Shown here: piece by piece, positions 20,483-29,727 of the stretch
Layout: each line of letters starts with the position of its first letter
Position numbering within the stretch: the first letter of the stretch is position 1
Source: Pseudidiomarina woesei
GTDB taxonomy: Bacteria > Pseudomonadota > Gammaproteobacteria > Enterobacterales > Alteromonadaceae
Direction of reading: 5' to 3'
DNA length: 64,000 bases
Assembly: GCF_001418345.1 (NCBI RefSeq)
Contig: NZ_LIPW01000001.1
Span: forward strand, 656,429 to 720,428
Notes under the pieces: model-generated
Databases searched by the model: none
What the model was told of the DNA's origin: nothing
The model's input: the letters and a program-made list of their open reading frames with translations, nothing else
Position numbers and translations under genes: made by a program

Positions 20483-22885
20483 ATGCTACGTTTTGTCTTT
20501 TTTGCTTTTATCAGTTGTTACTTAGCTGTGGGTCAGCTGGCTTTTGCCTCCTCCACTGCGGAGCAATCTGAAGCCGCAAGCTCTGCAGTTGCTGAGTTTA
20601 CTGCCAAGCTGCAAGCACATGAAGGTTTTTTCACGTTTTATCATGATCAGGCCAATGGTAAAATCTACCTTCAAGTGCCGCGTCACGCAGCGCCAAACCA
20701 GGCAAAATTTATTTTCCAGACCAGCCTACCCTGGGGGCTTGGCTCAAACGATATTGGTTTGGATAGAGGGCAGCTCGGCGCAACTCGGTTAGCTAGCTTT
20801 CTTATTGAAGGCAATAAAGTATTACTAATACAGCACAACACGCAATTTCGTGCCAATACTGACAACCCAGCCGAGCGAGCCAGCATTAACGAAGCATTTG
20901 CCGACTCGGTCATTGCTGGCTTTGAGGTAGTCGCCACTGATGCCCAGCATGTCATCATTGACTACACCCCATTTTTATTAAGCGACACCCACGGGGTCAC
21001 GCAACGCCTACGCGACACCAAACAAGGCCAATATCGCTTAAGCAGCGATAAGTCAGTTATTTATCCACAACGCAGTAAGGCTTTTCCCGACAATACAGAA
21101 CTTGAGGCAAAAGTAACTTTCAGTGGCGAAGGCACAGGCAACTTCGTGCGCAGCGTAGCCGCCGATGCGGACCATATCACGCTGCATTTGCATCACTCGT
21201 TTATTCGCTTACCTGACGACCAATACACACCACGAAAATTTCACCCACAAAGCGGGTTTTGGGCAGAAAGCCATTACGATTACGCTGCACCATTAGGCGA
21301 GCCGCTACAAGTACAGTACATACCACGCCACCGTCTAAGCAAAGAACAGCCCATTATTTATTACCTAGACCCCGGCGTGCCAGAGCCGGTGAAAACGGCA
21401 TTGCTTGAAGGTGCCCGCTGGTGGGCCGAAGCCTTTGCCGCCATTGACTACCCAGAAGGCTTTCAAGTACGTGAACTGCCTGCCAACGCCGACCCCATGG
21501 ACGTACGCTATAACGTGATTCAATGGGTGCATCGTGCCACTCGAGGCTGGTCATATGGCTCATCCATTATTGACCCTCGCACTGGCGAAATCATCAAAGG
21601 CCATGTCACATTAGGTTCATTGCGGGTGCGTCAAGACATGCTGATTGCGCAAGGCTTGCTTGCGCCTTATGCCGCTGAATCAAAAGAACAACAACAGCAA
21701 TTAGAGCAAGCCATTGAAGCCATGGCACTAAATCGCATTCGGCAACTTTCGGCCCATGAAATTGGCCACACTTTGGGCATTGCTCATAACTTCGCCGCCA
21801 GCGCCAATGACCGCTCGTCGGTGATGGACTACCCACATCCATTTGTCACCATTGATACACAAAATGGCAAACTTAAACTCAACGATGCTTATACCAACCG
21901 CATTGGCCTGTGGGACATGCAAGTGGTCGCTTATGGTTATGGCAACGGTGACCTAGACCAAGTGCTCGCTCAAAATAAGCGGTTAGGGCTACAGTTTATT
22001 TCTGACCGCGATGCGCGTGCCGCTGGTGGCGCTCATCCCGATGCACATTTGTGGGATAACGGCAGTGACGCGGTCACCGAACTTGAGCGATTATTGGCAG
22101 TACGCCAAACCGCATTACAACAATTTGGCTTAGGCAACCTTGCCAATGGCCGCCCGTTGAGCGAGCTGCAGAATGTGTTGGTACCGATGTACTTGTTGCA
22201 CCGCTACCAAACCGAAGCTGCGGTAAAAATGCTGGCCGGCATGCATTATGACTACGCGGTAAAAAGCGCTGACAGTAAGGCCGTGCAAACGCGACCAGTG
22301 AATGCTTCACAACAGCGTCGCGCACTGCAAGTACTCAGCCATACTCTTAGCGCCAAAGCACTGGCTCTGCCTGAGCACCTGCACAGCCTATTGCTACCTT
22401 CGGCATACGGTGAAGGCTATGACCGCGAACGCTTTAATGGCTTGACTGGGGTGACGGTCGATGCCGACACCATGGCCGCCAGTGCGGCGCGGTTTGCACT
22501 TGACTTGATACTGCACCCGCAGCGTTTAGAGCGTTTACAACAGCAACATAGTCGTGAAGCGGCAATTCCTGATGTTTCCGCGGTATTGACTACTATCGCC
22601 GAGGCCGCCATTCAACCGGCGCAAAACAACAAAGCCAGTAGCCTACAACAACGTTTGGCGTTTGAAAGTTTAGGGGCGGTGGTACGTGCGTATCAGCATG
22701 ACAATAGCAGTGCTGTAGTCAAAGCCGCGCTTTATAGCTTTTTGCGGCATCAGCAACAACAATGGCAACAAGCTGCGCCTTCAGCACACAGGGACTATGC
22801 AGTGTTTGCATTGCAACAATGGGCAGATGGCAAACCGTGGCCAGTACAACCGGCCCCGGCCCTGCCCCCAGGCTCACCGATTTAG
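20483..22885 (+). CDS. exported zinc-dependent metalloprotease (DUF5117/EcxA-type zincin)
   Basis: An 800-residue secreted or periplasmic protein with a signal peptide (residues 1-23, ending AFAS). The zincin signature HEIGHTLGIAHNFAAS (about residues 425-440) has the HExxHxxGxxH zinc ligands and is followed by a met-turn candidate SSVMDYPHP. The N-terminal third (including FHPQSGFWAESHYDYAAP) corresponds to the DUF5117/DUF5118 type module found with this zincin in Bacteroidetes and Alteromonadales. Substrate unknown; a role in digestion of external protein is plausible given the M28 and dipeptidyl peptidase genes close by. The 3' end is 27 bases from the convergent M28 gene. Confidence 0.85.
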   Translation: MLRFVFFAFISCYLAVGQLAFASSTAEQSEAASSAVAEFTAKLQAHEGFFTFYHDQANGKIYLQVPRHAAPNQAKFIFQTSLPWGLGSNDIGLDRGQLGATRLASFLIEGNKVLLIQHNTQFRANTDNPAERASINEAFADSVIAGFEVVATDAQHVIIDYTPFLLSDTHGVTQRLRDTKQGQYRLSSDKSVIYPQRSKAFPDNTELEAKVTFSGEGTGNFVRSVAADADHITLHLHHSFIRLPDDQYTPRKFHPQSGFWAESHYDYAAPLGEPLQVQYIPRHRLSKEQPIIYYLDPGVPEPVKTALLEGARWWAEAFAAIDYPEGFQVRELPANADPMDVRYNVIQWVHRATRGWSYGSSIIDPRTGEIIKGHVTLGSLRVRQDMLIAQGLLAPYAAESKEQQQQLEQAIEAMALNRIRQLSAHEIGHTLGIAHNFAASANDRSSVMDYPHPFVTIDTQNGKLKLNDAYTNRIGLWDMQVVAYGYGNGDLDQVLAQNKRLGLQFISDRDARAAGGAHPDAHLWDNGSDAVTELERLLAVRQTALQQFGLGNLANGRPLSELQNVLVPMYLLHRYQTEAAVKMLAGMHYDYAVKSADSKAVQTRPVNASQQRRALQVLSHTLSAKALALPEHLHSLLLPSAYGEGYDRERFNGLTGVTVDADTMAASAARFALDLILHPQRLERLQQQHSREAAIPDVSAVLTTIAEAAIQPAQNNKASSLQQRLAFESLGAVVRAYQHDNSSAVVKAALYSFLRHQQQQWQQAAPSAHRDYAVFALQQWADGKPWPVQPAPALPPGSPI

Positions 22886-22912
22886 GTGAGCCGATTGGCG
22901 TTAACGAAATTG

Positions 22913-24547
22913 TTAATCCAGTTGAGAAAAGAAACTTTCTGGCAACCAGCGTGGGCGTTCCACCTGGTTGGCAATTTCCTCACCAATTTGATAATTGATA
23001 TTGGTAAAGGTGACACCGGCCTCGTAGTTAATCGGTAAGTCCGGTTGATCACTTGGGCGGTGATAATGCTCAGCAAAGAATTTACCCCATACTTCACCAC
23101 CGTCTTCACCTTCAGTTTTTGACGTGAACCCCGTCATCAAGAACACCGCTGGCACGCCTTTTTTCACAAACGGATAATGGTCTGAGCGAGTGAAAATAGC
23201 TTGCTCTGGCATCGGGTCAGCACTGAGCTCAATACCAAACTCACCGGCAGCACGCGCGACTGAATCACCCAAAGTCGAATGGGTAGAACCAAACGCAATC
23301 ACGTCAGCAAAATCATATAGTAATACCGGCATGTCTAAGTTCACGTTGGCCACAATTTGGCTTAACGGCACAGTTGGGTGGTGTGCAAAATAATCTGCGC
23401 CTAGCAAGCCACGCTCTTCCGCGGTTACCGACAAGAACATAATTGAACGCTTCGGTTTCACACCACTTTCCACAAACATACGGGCGGTTTCTAACATAAC
23501 GGCTACGCCAGAGGCGTTATCCATTGCACCGTTGTTAATATGGTCGTCTTGGCTTAAATCTTTGGTTACACCAATATGATCGGAGTGCGCGGTGTACAAC
23601 ACATATTCATTTTTTAAGTTGTCATCGCTACCAGGCAATACCGCTGCTACATTTGGGCTTGAAATTTCTTCATGGCGCGAAGAACGCTGTAAGCGAGCAC
23701 TTACCCCAAGGTCAAATCCTTTTGGCATGTCGCCGGCTTCAAGCTGCGCGTAAATGTCAGCTAACTTCACTGGTGCATTTACAAATAACTGCTCAGCTGC
23801 ATCGGTGTTCACATACGCTGACGCGGCCATGTTTTTATACAACACATTTGGCTCGCCATTCGGCTGCAACCAACGTACGCTTGGCGCACGCTGATACATA
23901 ATACTGACTTCAAATGGACGCACTTTTTCGCGCTCTGGGGTATGCAAAGTAATAATACCAACAGCACCACGCTCGGCTGCGAACTTGGCTTTGCTGCTAT
24001 TTAAGTGGGCACCTTCTTCACTGGGCAAGTGCTCTGGCCGGCCGGTTGCCATCACCACAATTTTACCTTCCACATCAAGACCAGCGTAATCGTCAAGCCC
24101 AAAAGCTTCTGACACTAAACCGTAACCAACAAATACCAATGGCGCTTCTACATCGTCATGCTCACTGTAAGCACTTGGGCCAGTAATAAATTGCTTAGGG
24201 TAGGCAAGTTCTACTGTGTCGTCGCCCGTGTTTAACGTGAACGACGCGCTGTTTTCCTCTAAAAAACTACGACGAAATTTAATGCGCTGGAAATAAGTAC
24301 CGTCGTCACCGGCTGGCTGGAGTCCCAAGGCTTTAAATTCTGCGGCAATATATTTCGCGGCAATTTCGTGACCGCGGCTACCAGTATCGCGGCCTTCAAG
24401 GTCGTCACTGGCTAAAAACTCAAGGTGTGCCTGTAAGGCACTTGCGCTTGCACTCGCTTGGTTTTGCGTGTGTTGCGAGTTGCCTTCACCGCAAGCCGAA
24501 AGGCTTAAAGTGAGCGCAAGTACGCCAAAAACTGAAGAAAATCGCAT
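22913..24547 (-). CDS. M28 family metallopeptidase, lipoprotein with PA domain
   Basis: A zinc aminopeptidase of the M28 family anchored as a lipoprotein. The lipobox is LSAC (about residue 19), preceded by a clean signal MRFSSVFGVLALTLSLSAC. The catalytic domain shows YTAHSDHIGV, the MDNASGVAVML zinc ligand region and TAEERGLLGADYF with the catalytic glutamates; a PA-type insertion lies at about residues 120-290. I use the ATG at 24547 rather than the in-frame ATG at 24562, because it gives the lipoprotein signal directly and has a GGA site nearby. It diverges from znuD across a 142-bp gap holding the Zur box, so zinc control of both genes is possible. Confidence 0.9.
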   Translation of the reverse strand: MRFSSVFGVLALTLSLSACGEGNSQHTQNQASASASALQAHLEFLASDDLEGRDTGSRGHEIAAKYIAAEFKALGLQPAGDDGTYFQRIKFRRSFLEENSASFTLNTGDDTVELAYPKQFITGPSAYSEHDDVEAPLVFVGYGLVSEAFGLDDYAGLDVEGKIVVMATGRPEHLPSEEGAHLNSSKAKFAAERGAVGIITLHTPEREKVRPFEVSIMYQRAPSVRWLQPNGEPNVLYKNMAASAYVNTDAAEQLFVNAPVKLADIYAQLEAGDMPKGFDLGVSARLQRSSRHEEISSPNVAAVLPGSDDNLKNEYVLYTAHSDHIGVTKDLSQDDHINNGAMDNASGVAVMLETARMFVESGVKPKRSIMFLSVTAEERGLLGADYFAHHPTVPLSQIVANVNLDMPVLLYDFADVIAFGSTHSTLGDSVARAAGEFGIELSADPMPEQAIFTRSDHYPFVKKGVPAVFLMTGFTSKTEGEDGGEVWGKFFAEHYHRPSDQPDLPINYEAGVTFTNINYQIGEEIANQVERPRWLPESFFSQLD

Positions 24548-24635
24548 AGTTAACATCCACATTTTTCAAAAGAATTAAAAATTCCGAACCAGTTTACTGA
24601 ACTCACCCGTTGCGAGCCATAACAAATTACGCTAT

Positions 24636-24650
24636 TGTTATATTATAACA
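24636..24650. promoter_or_regulatory. Zur box upstream of the zinc receptor
   Basis: TGTTATA-T-TATAACA is a perfect 7-1-7 palindrome matching the core of the gammaproteobacterial Zur operator (TGTTATAnTATAACA). The right flank TTAC also fits the TTTC of the extended consensus. It lies 39 bases before the znuD ATG and 88 bases from the start of the divergent M28 gene. Zur would repress here when zinc is plentiful. Confidence 0.85.
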
Positions 24651-24689
24651 TTACATAAGCGCTTAATTTAGTTGCGGAGATTCATCGTT

Positions 24690-26852
24690 ATGGTATCGCA
24701 GTTTCGTAAAAAGCCTTTGGCATTATTAGTAACAAGTTTTGTCAGCGTGTCTGCCGCGCACGCCGATGAGCAAGCGCAAGACCACACCCATCAAGACACA
24801 GAAATTATTAAAGTGACGGCTAGCCCACTTGAACGCACCGCGTTAGAGTCGTCACAACCCATTACGGTTATTGCTGGTGATGAGCTGCGCGAACAACAAG
24901 CCCATACATTAGGCGAAACCCTTGCTCACGAACCGGGTATTAATATGACCCACTTTGCGGGCGTAGCAAGCAGCCCTATCGTGCGCGGTCTTGATGGCCC
25001 ACGGGTGAAAATTTTGCAGAACGGTCTTGATAGTGGTGACGTATCACGGGGCTCGCCAGATCACGCCATTGCAACTGAAACCTCCGTTGCTGAACAAATT
25101 GAAATTTTTCGTGGCCCGGCCACCTTACTTTATGGTTCTGGCGCTATTGGCGGCGTAGTGAACGTGGTTGATAACCGCATTGCTCGTGAACCCGTTGGCG
25201 GTCATCGCGGCTTCTTCAACACCGCCTTTAACACGGCCAGTAATTCACGCGAAGGCTCACTTGGATTTAGTGCTGATCACAAAAATACAGTTTGGCATTT
25301 CGACGCCTTTAAACGCCGAAGCGATAACTACGACGTACCTACGTTTACCAACGATGAAGGTGAAAACACGGACCAAATTGAGAACAGCTTTGTTGATGCG
25401 CAAGGTGCTAACATTGGGGTCAGTTACTTATTTGACCAAGGTTATTTGGGCGTCGCGTACGGCCGTTTAGAGCAACAATATGGCATTCCTGGTCATGCGC
25501 ACGGTCATGAAGACGAACACGGGTACGAAGATGGGCACGACGGCGAGCATGCCAATGAGCAACATACTGAAGAAACAGGCCCATATGCCGACATGTGGCA
25601 AAACCGTATTCAAGTGCAAGGCGCATGGAATAATCCGCTTGCCGGTATTGAAAAAGCAAGCCTGCGCTATGGTTTCACAGATTATCAACACCAAGAAATA
25701 GAAGACGCTAGCCCGAGTACCACGTTTACAAATCGCCAGCACGAGCTTCGCGTGGAATTAACCCACGTACCCATTGGCGGTTGGCTTGGCGCAGTTGGTT
25801 ATCATTACCTGACCCAAGATCAAAATGCATTTGGTGAAGAAGCCTACACCCCGGCATCGACAACCGACAAACATGGCGTATTTTGGTTGCTTGAGCGCGA
25901 TATTCACGACTTGACTTGGCAATTAGGTGCGCGCGTTGATGACGTAGCAATTAACGACGAACACTATTCTCCAGTATCGGCCTCAATTGGTTTTACTTAC
26001 CCAGTGGTAGCAGGCATGCAATTGTCGGCCAATTATAGTCATGCGCAACGCGCGCCTTCGGCCAATGAACTGCTAGCAAACGGCGCCCACTTAGCGACGC
26101 GCACCTATGAACTTGGTTTAGCCTATGCGTTGCACCAAGAAGACGAACACGCTTACCACGTGGAACCTCGGGAAACATCAGTACAACTGGAAAAGTCGAA
26201 TAACCTCGACTTTGGGTTGCACATTGATACCGACAAATTTCATATGGACTGGACCGTTTTTTACAACCGTGTGGACGATTATATCTTCGCAAGCTATACC
26301 GGTGTAAACAGTGCTGATTTAGAGCACGATGATCACGGCGATGAAGCGCATACTGACGATGCGCACAGCGATGAAGCGCATAACCATGACGACGGTTTAG
26401 CCGTGGTGTCTTATGTGCAGCAAGATGTAAAGCTTTACGGTTACGAGCTTAGCGGTTATTACAGCTTTAACGACCACTGGCAATTACATGGTTTTAGTGA
26501 CTACGTACGCGCTCAAACCCGTGACTCTGGTGAAGCGCTGCCGCGCATTCCCGCCCAGCGAATTGGTACTGAATTACGCTACTTAGGCAACAACTGGGAA
26601 TCGAAACTGGGCTACACCTGGCATAATAGCCAAACCCGTGTCGCAACCAACGAAACCGTCACCGACGGCTTTGGCTTAGTGAACGCACAGTTAAATTGGT
26701 TCCCTGCTGCGTTAAGCGCAATGAACGCCAGCGTATACTTAAAAGCCGAAAACCTTACTGATGAATTAGCGTTTGTACACAGCTCATTCTTAAAAGACGA
26801 CGCACCAATGCGTGGTCGTAACTTCAGTATTGGCTTTCGTGGTGAATTCTAG
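24690..26852 (+). CDS. znuD: TonB-dependent zinc receptor (ZnuD-like)
   Basis: An outer-membrane beta barrel with plug, taking up zinc with energy from TonB. The 720-residue product has a signal peptide (ending SAAHA), a TonB-box region EIIKVTAS, a plug domain with PGINMTHFAGVASSPIVRG, and a C-terminal barrel ending in phenylalanine (GFRGEF). Two long external loops are packed with His, Asp and Glu: about residues 268-295 and 542-569, plus a shorter one near 482. Such loops are the mark of ZnuD. A Zur box sits 39 bases upstream. The ATG at 24690 is preferred to the in-frame TTG at 24672; a GCGGAGA ribosome site lies about ten bases before. A strong terminator follows. Confidence 0.92.
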   Translation: MVSQFRKKPLALLVTSFVSVSAAHADEQAQDHTHQDTEIIKVTASPLERTALESSQPITVIAGDELREQQAHTLGETLAHEPGINMTHFAGVASSPIVRGLDGPRVKILQNGLDSGDVSRGSPDHAIATETSVAEQIEIFRGPATLLYGSGAIGGVVNVVDNRIAREPVGGHRGFFNTAFNTASNSREGSLGFSADHKNTVWHFDAFKRRSDNYDVPTFTNDEGENTDQIENSFVDAQGANIGVSYLFDQGYLGVAYGRLEQQYGIPGHAHGHEDEHGYEDGHDGEHANEQHTEETGPYADMWQNRIQVQGAWNNPLAGIEKASLRYGFTDYQHQEIEDASPSTTFTNRQHELRVELTHVPIGGWLGAVGYHYLTQDQNAFGEEAYTPASTTDKHGVFWLLERDIHDLTWQLGARVDDVAINDEHYSPVSASIGFTYPVVAGMQLSANYSHAQRAPSANELLANGAHLATRTYELGLAYALHQEDEHAYHVEPRETSVQLEKSNNLDFGLHIDTDKFHMDWTVFYNRVDDYIFASYTGVNSADLEHDDHGDEAHTDDAHSDEAHNHDDGLAVVSYVQQDVKLYGYELSGYYSFNDHWQLHGFSDYVRAQTRDSGEALPRIPAQRIGTELRYLGNNWESKLGYTWHNSQTRVATNETVTDGFGLVNAQLNWFPAALSAMNASVYLKAENLTDELAFVHSSFLKDDAPMRGRNFSIGFRGEF

Positions 26853-26888
26853 CGCATTGAGCGCACCGTTTGCCGCACTATAACAAGG

Positions 26889-26927
26889 TATGCTGTCAGC
26901 TTTGATAAACTGACAGCATATTTTTTT
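26889..26927 (+). terminator. rho-independent terminator of znuD
   Basis: Perfect 11-base arms TATGCTGTCAG and CTGACAGCATA, a ten-base loop, and a run of seven T. It ends the znuD transcript 17 bases before the next gene. Confidence 0.93.
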
Positions 26928-26943
26928 ATATAGGCATACGTTT

Positions 26944-29235
26944 ATGCGTTTTACGAAGTTAGTTTTTGCCATGGTTTTGCTGCTTGCAGCAACCTCCGCA
27001 ACGCATGCGCAATCGTCAACACCAGCGTCAGCCGCAAACGAGCAGCTGACGATTGAACGAATTTTTTCTGCCCCCAATTTAACTACCGCCGCGCCGCAAG
27101 CCATCCAGTTCGCGCCAAGTGGCCTTCACGTGAGTTACCTTGCCGGCTCAGAAACCCAGCCAAACGTTCAGGACTTATGGTTATATAACGTACGCGAAAA
27201 TAGCCATCAGCGTCTTGTTGCCGCAAATGATTTAATGCCAAACACCAGCCAACTCTCGGCCGAAGAAAAAGCACGTCGAGAGCGTCTGCGCATAGCGGCC
27301 AGCGGCATTGTGAATTATCAGTGGTCACCAACCAGCGAAAAATTACTCTTTCCGCTAAACGGTCAATTATTTTTGTTCGATATTGCCAGTGCCGAAGTCA
27401 CTCAGTTAACCGATGACAATGTTTTTGCGACCGACAGTCGATTTTCACCGCAAGGCAATTTTGTCAGCTATGTGCATGACTACAATTTATATGTAGTTGA
27501 TTTAAAAACGGTTACCACGACGCAGTTAACGCAGCGGCAAAATTCTACGGAGCAATTCGCTACCGCCGAATTTGTGGCCCAAGAAGAGATGAAGCGCATG
27601 ACGGGCTACTGGTGGAGCCCAAATGAAAACCATATCGCACTCACTCGGGTTAATTTAAGCCCTGTCGACATAAAACAACGCGTTGATGTGTATGCAGACC
27701 GTACCGAACTCGTTGAACAGCGTTACCCAATGGCTGGCACCAATAATGCAGCGGTAGAGCTCGGCATTTTGGCGTTGCCTCAGCCAACGAGCGGCAAGGC
27801 TGACGCTAACGCCGATGAACAGGCTTCGCCCGCTATACAATGGCTGAACTTAGCGCGTTTAGGTGATGGCTATTTAGCCCGCGTCAACTGGCTACCAAAC
27901 AGCCAAGGCGTTGCCTACCAATGGCAAAACCGCCCACAAAACAAGCTCACCTTGTTTATTCATGAGCTGACATCGACAACTGCTAAAACTGTACTTGAAG
28001 AAAGCAGTTCAACTTGGATAAACCTTCATGACGATCTGCACTTTATGAATGACAGCCGTCATTTTATTTGGGCTTCTGAGCGCAGTGGCTATAAGCACTT
28101 ATACTTGTATCGCACCGACGGCAGCTTAATTCGCCAGTTAACTAGCGGTGATTGGATGGTGGATGAGCTTAGTCATGTTGATGAAATTACCGGTGTCATT
28201 TATTTTACCGGGCGCAAAGCGTCACCCATTGAACGCCATTTGTACCGTGCCAATTTGACCACCAGCAGCCCTGGTCAGCCAAGCCAACTCAGCACTCGCG
28301 AGGGTATGCACACTGTGCACTTTGCTGCCGACGGTCGCAGTTATATTGACTACTTCTCAAGTGCGCGCCAACCACCACAAGTGAGTCTGCATGGCCCAAC
28401 CGGCCAGCGCAATGCATGGTTACATGAAAACCGGCTTGATCAAAATCACCCCATTGCCCCGTTTTTGGCTAACTGGAGCTACCCAGAATTCGGCCATTTA
28501 ACCGCAGCTGACGGCCAACGTTTGTATTATCAAGTCAATAAACCCAAGCAAATTGCTGACAACCAAAGCCACCCAGCCATTGTCATGGTTTATGGCGGGC
28601 CGCGTGCGCAACGTGTCACCAACAGCTGGGGTGATTATTTTACGCAGTACTTAGTCCAACAAGGCTATGTGGTGTTCAAGCTTGATAACCGCGGTAGTGG
28701 CAATCGTGGTCGACAATTTGAGGCCGGTATTTATCGCGAGCTAGCCCAGCTTGAACTTGCCGATCAAAAACTTGGCACTCAGTGGCTTGCCAAACAGCCC
28801 TACGTTAACGCCAATAGAATCGGTGTATTTGGCCACAGCTACGGCGGCTATATGGCGTTGCATATGATACTGCGCGCACCAGAATTATATAGCGCTAGCG
28901 TTGCCGGCGCGCCGGTAACGGACTGGGCGTTGTACGACACCCATTACACCGAGCGGTACATGGGCACGCCACAAGATAACCCCGAGGGCTATCGACGGGC
29001 AGACGTGCTTACCTATGCTGACCAGTTAGAACGCCCCTTGTTGATTTATCACGGTATGGCTGACGACAACGTGCTGTATACCCACACGGCTCGCCTCACG
29101 CACCGATTGCAACAATCGATGTTACCGTTCGAGATGATGGCCTATCCAGGCAAAGCCCACGGAATACGTGGCCGCGAGGCTAGTATTCACCGCTACCGAA
29201 TGATTGCTGACTTTTTCAAGCGCCACTTACAGTAA
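26944..29235 (+). CDS. exported S9B dipeptidyl peptidase IV
   Basis: A serine peptidase removing dipeptides, typically X-Pro, from peptide N termini in the periplasm or outside. The 763-residue protein has a signal peptide (ending THAQ), an N-terminal beta-propeller (about 50-490) with the substrate-clamp sequence QEEMKRMTGYWWSP, and a C-terminal alpha/beta hydrolase. The triad is seen as Ser in GHSYGGYMAL (about residue 636), Asp in GMADDNVLY (about 708) and His in GKAHGI (about 740). It starts just after the znuD terminator, so it needs its own promoter. Confidence 0.95.
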   Translation: MRFTKLVFAMVLLLAATSATHAQSSTPASAANEQLTIERIFSAPNLTTAAPQAIQFAPSGLHVSYLAGSETQPNVQDLWLYNVRENSHQRLVAANDLMPNTSQLSAEEKARRERLRIAASGIVNYQWSPTSEKLLFPLNGQLFLFDIASAEVTQLTDDNVFATDSRFSPQGNFVSYVHDYNLYVVDLKTVTTTQLTQRQNSTEQFATAEFVAQEEMKRMTGYWWSPNENHIALTRVNLSPVDIKQRVDVYADRTELVEQRYPMAGTNNAAVELGILALPQPTSGKADANADEQASPAIQWLNLARLGDGYLARVNWLPNSQGVAYQWQNRPQNKLTLFIHELTSTTAKTVLEESSSTWINLHDDLHFMNDSRHFIWASERSGYKHLYLYRTDGSLIRQLTSGDWMVDELSHVDEITGVIYFTGRKASPIERHLYRANLTTSSPGQPSQLSTREGMHTVHFAADGRSYIDYFSSARQPPQVSLHGPTGQRNAWLHENRLDQNHPIAPFLANWSYPEFGHLTAADGQRLYYQVNKPKQIADNQSHPAIVMVYGGPRAQRVTNSWGDYFTQYLVQQGYVVFKLDNRGSGNRGRQFEAGIYRELAQLELADQKLGTQWLAKQPYVNANRIGVFGHSYGGYMALHMILRAPELYSASVAGAPVTDWALYDTHYTERYMGTPQDNPEGYRRADVLTYADQLERPLLIYHGMADDNVLYTHTARLTHRLQQSMLPFEMMAYPGKAHGIRGREASIHRYRMIADFFKRHLQ

Positions 29236-29284
29236 GTGGCGCTAATCGGTTATACTAAGCGCACCAATATTGCACACGGAGTGA

Positions 29285-29689
29285 ATGGACATGCGCTTTT
29301 TATCTCGCCGCTTAGTTATGCCGAACGACCTAAATTTTGCAGGCTCACTGTTTGGTGGCCGTATTCTTGAATGGATAGACGAAGAAGCGTACATTTTTGC
29401 CGCTTGCCAACTAGACGCCAAAAGCTTAGTTACAAAGCACATTGGCGCCATTAGCTTTGAAACATCAGCCTACCAAGGCGATGTGGTGGAGTTTGGTCTT
29501 GGTGTCAAAAAGGTCGGTAAAACCTCAGTTACCGTTACCTGTGTGGTACGTAACAAACAAACCAAACAAAATATCTGCGTGGCCGACGACATTGTCTTTG
29601 TACACATTGATCCAGAAACTCGCACCCCACAAGCCCACGGCAAAACCAAAGCCGAATTAGATGCATTACCTATAGAAACACCGGCTTAA
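29285..29689 (+). CDS. yciA: acyl-CoA thioesterase, YciA-like hotdog
   Basis: Hydrolyses acyl-CoA thioesters in the cytoplasm. The 134-residue single hotdog domain carries the family signature NDLNFAGSLFGGRILEWIDE (residues about 15-34) with the catalytic aspartate at its end, and TKHIGAISFETSAYQGDVVEF. E. coli YciA has 132 residues. A second in-frame ATG at 29291 (MRFLSRRL) is an equally possible start. The stop codon sits in the loop of a hairpin. Substrate range cannot be read from sequence. Confidence 0.9.
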   Translation: MDMRFLSRRLVMPNDLNFAGSLFGGRILEWIDEEAYIFAACQLDAKSLVTKHIGAISFETSAYQGDVVEFGLGVKKVGKTSVTVTCVVRNKQTKQNICVADDIVFVHIDPETRTPQAHGKTKAELDALPIETPA

Positions 29690-29705
29690 AGCCGGTGTTT
29701 CTATT
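29676..29705. terminator. hairpin terminator overlapping the yciA stop codon
   Basis: Arms AAACACCGGC and GCCGGTGTTT around TTAAA, which contains the yciA TAA. The downstream T tract (TTTCTATTTT) is interrupted; the A-rich other side could serve the convergent gene ending at 29728. Confidence 0.65.
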
Positions 29706-29727
29706 TTCGCGTTCAGTCAATACATAC

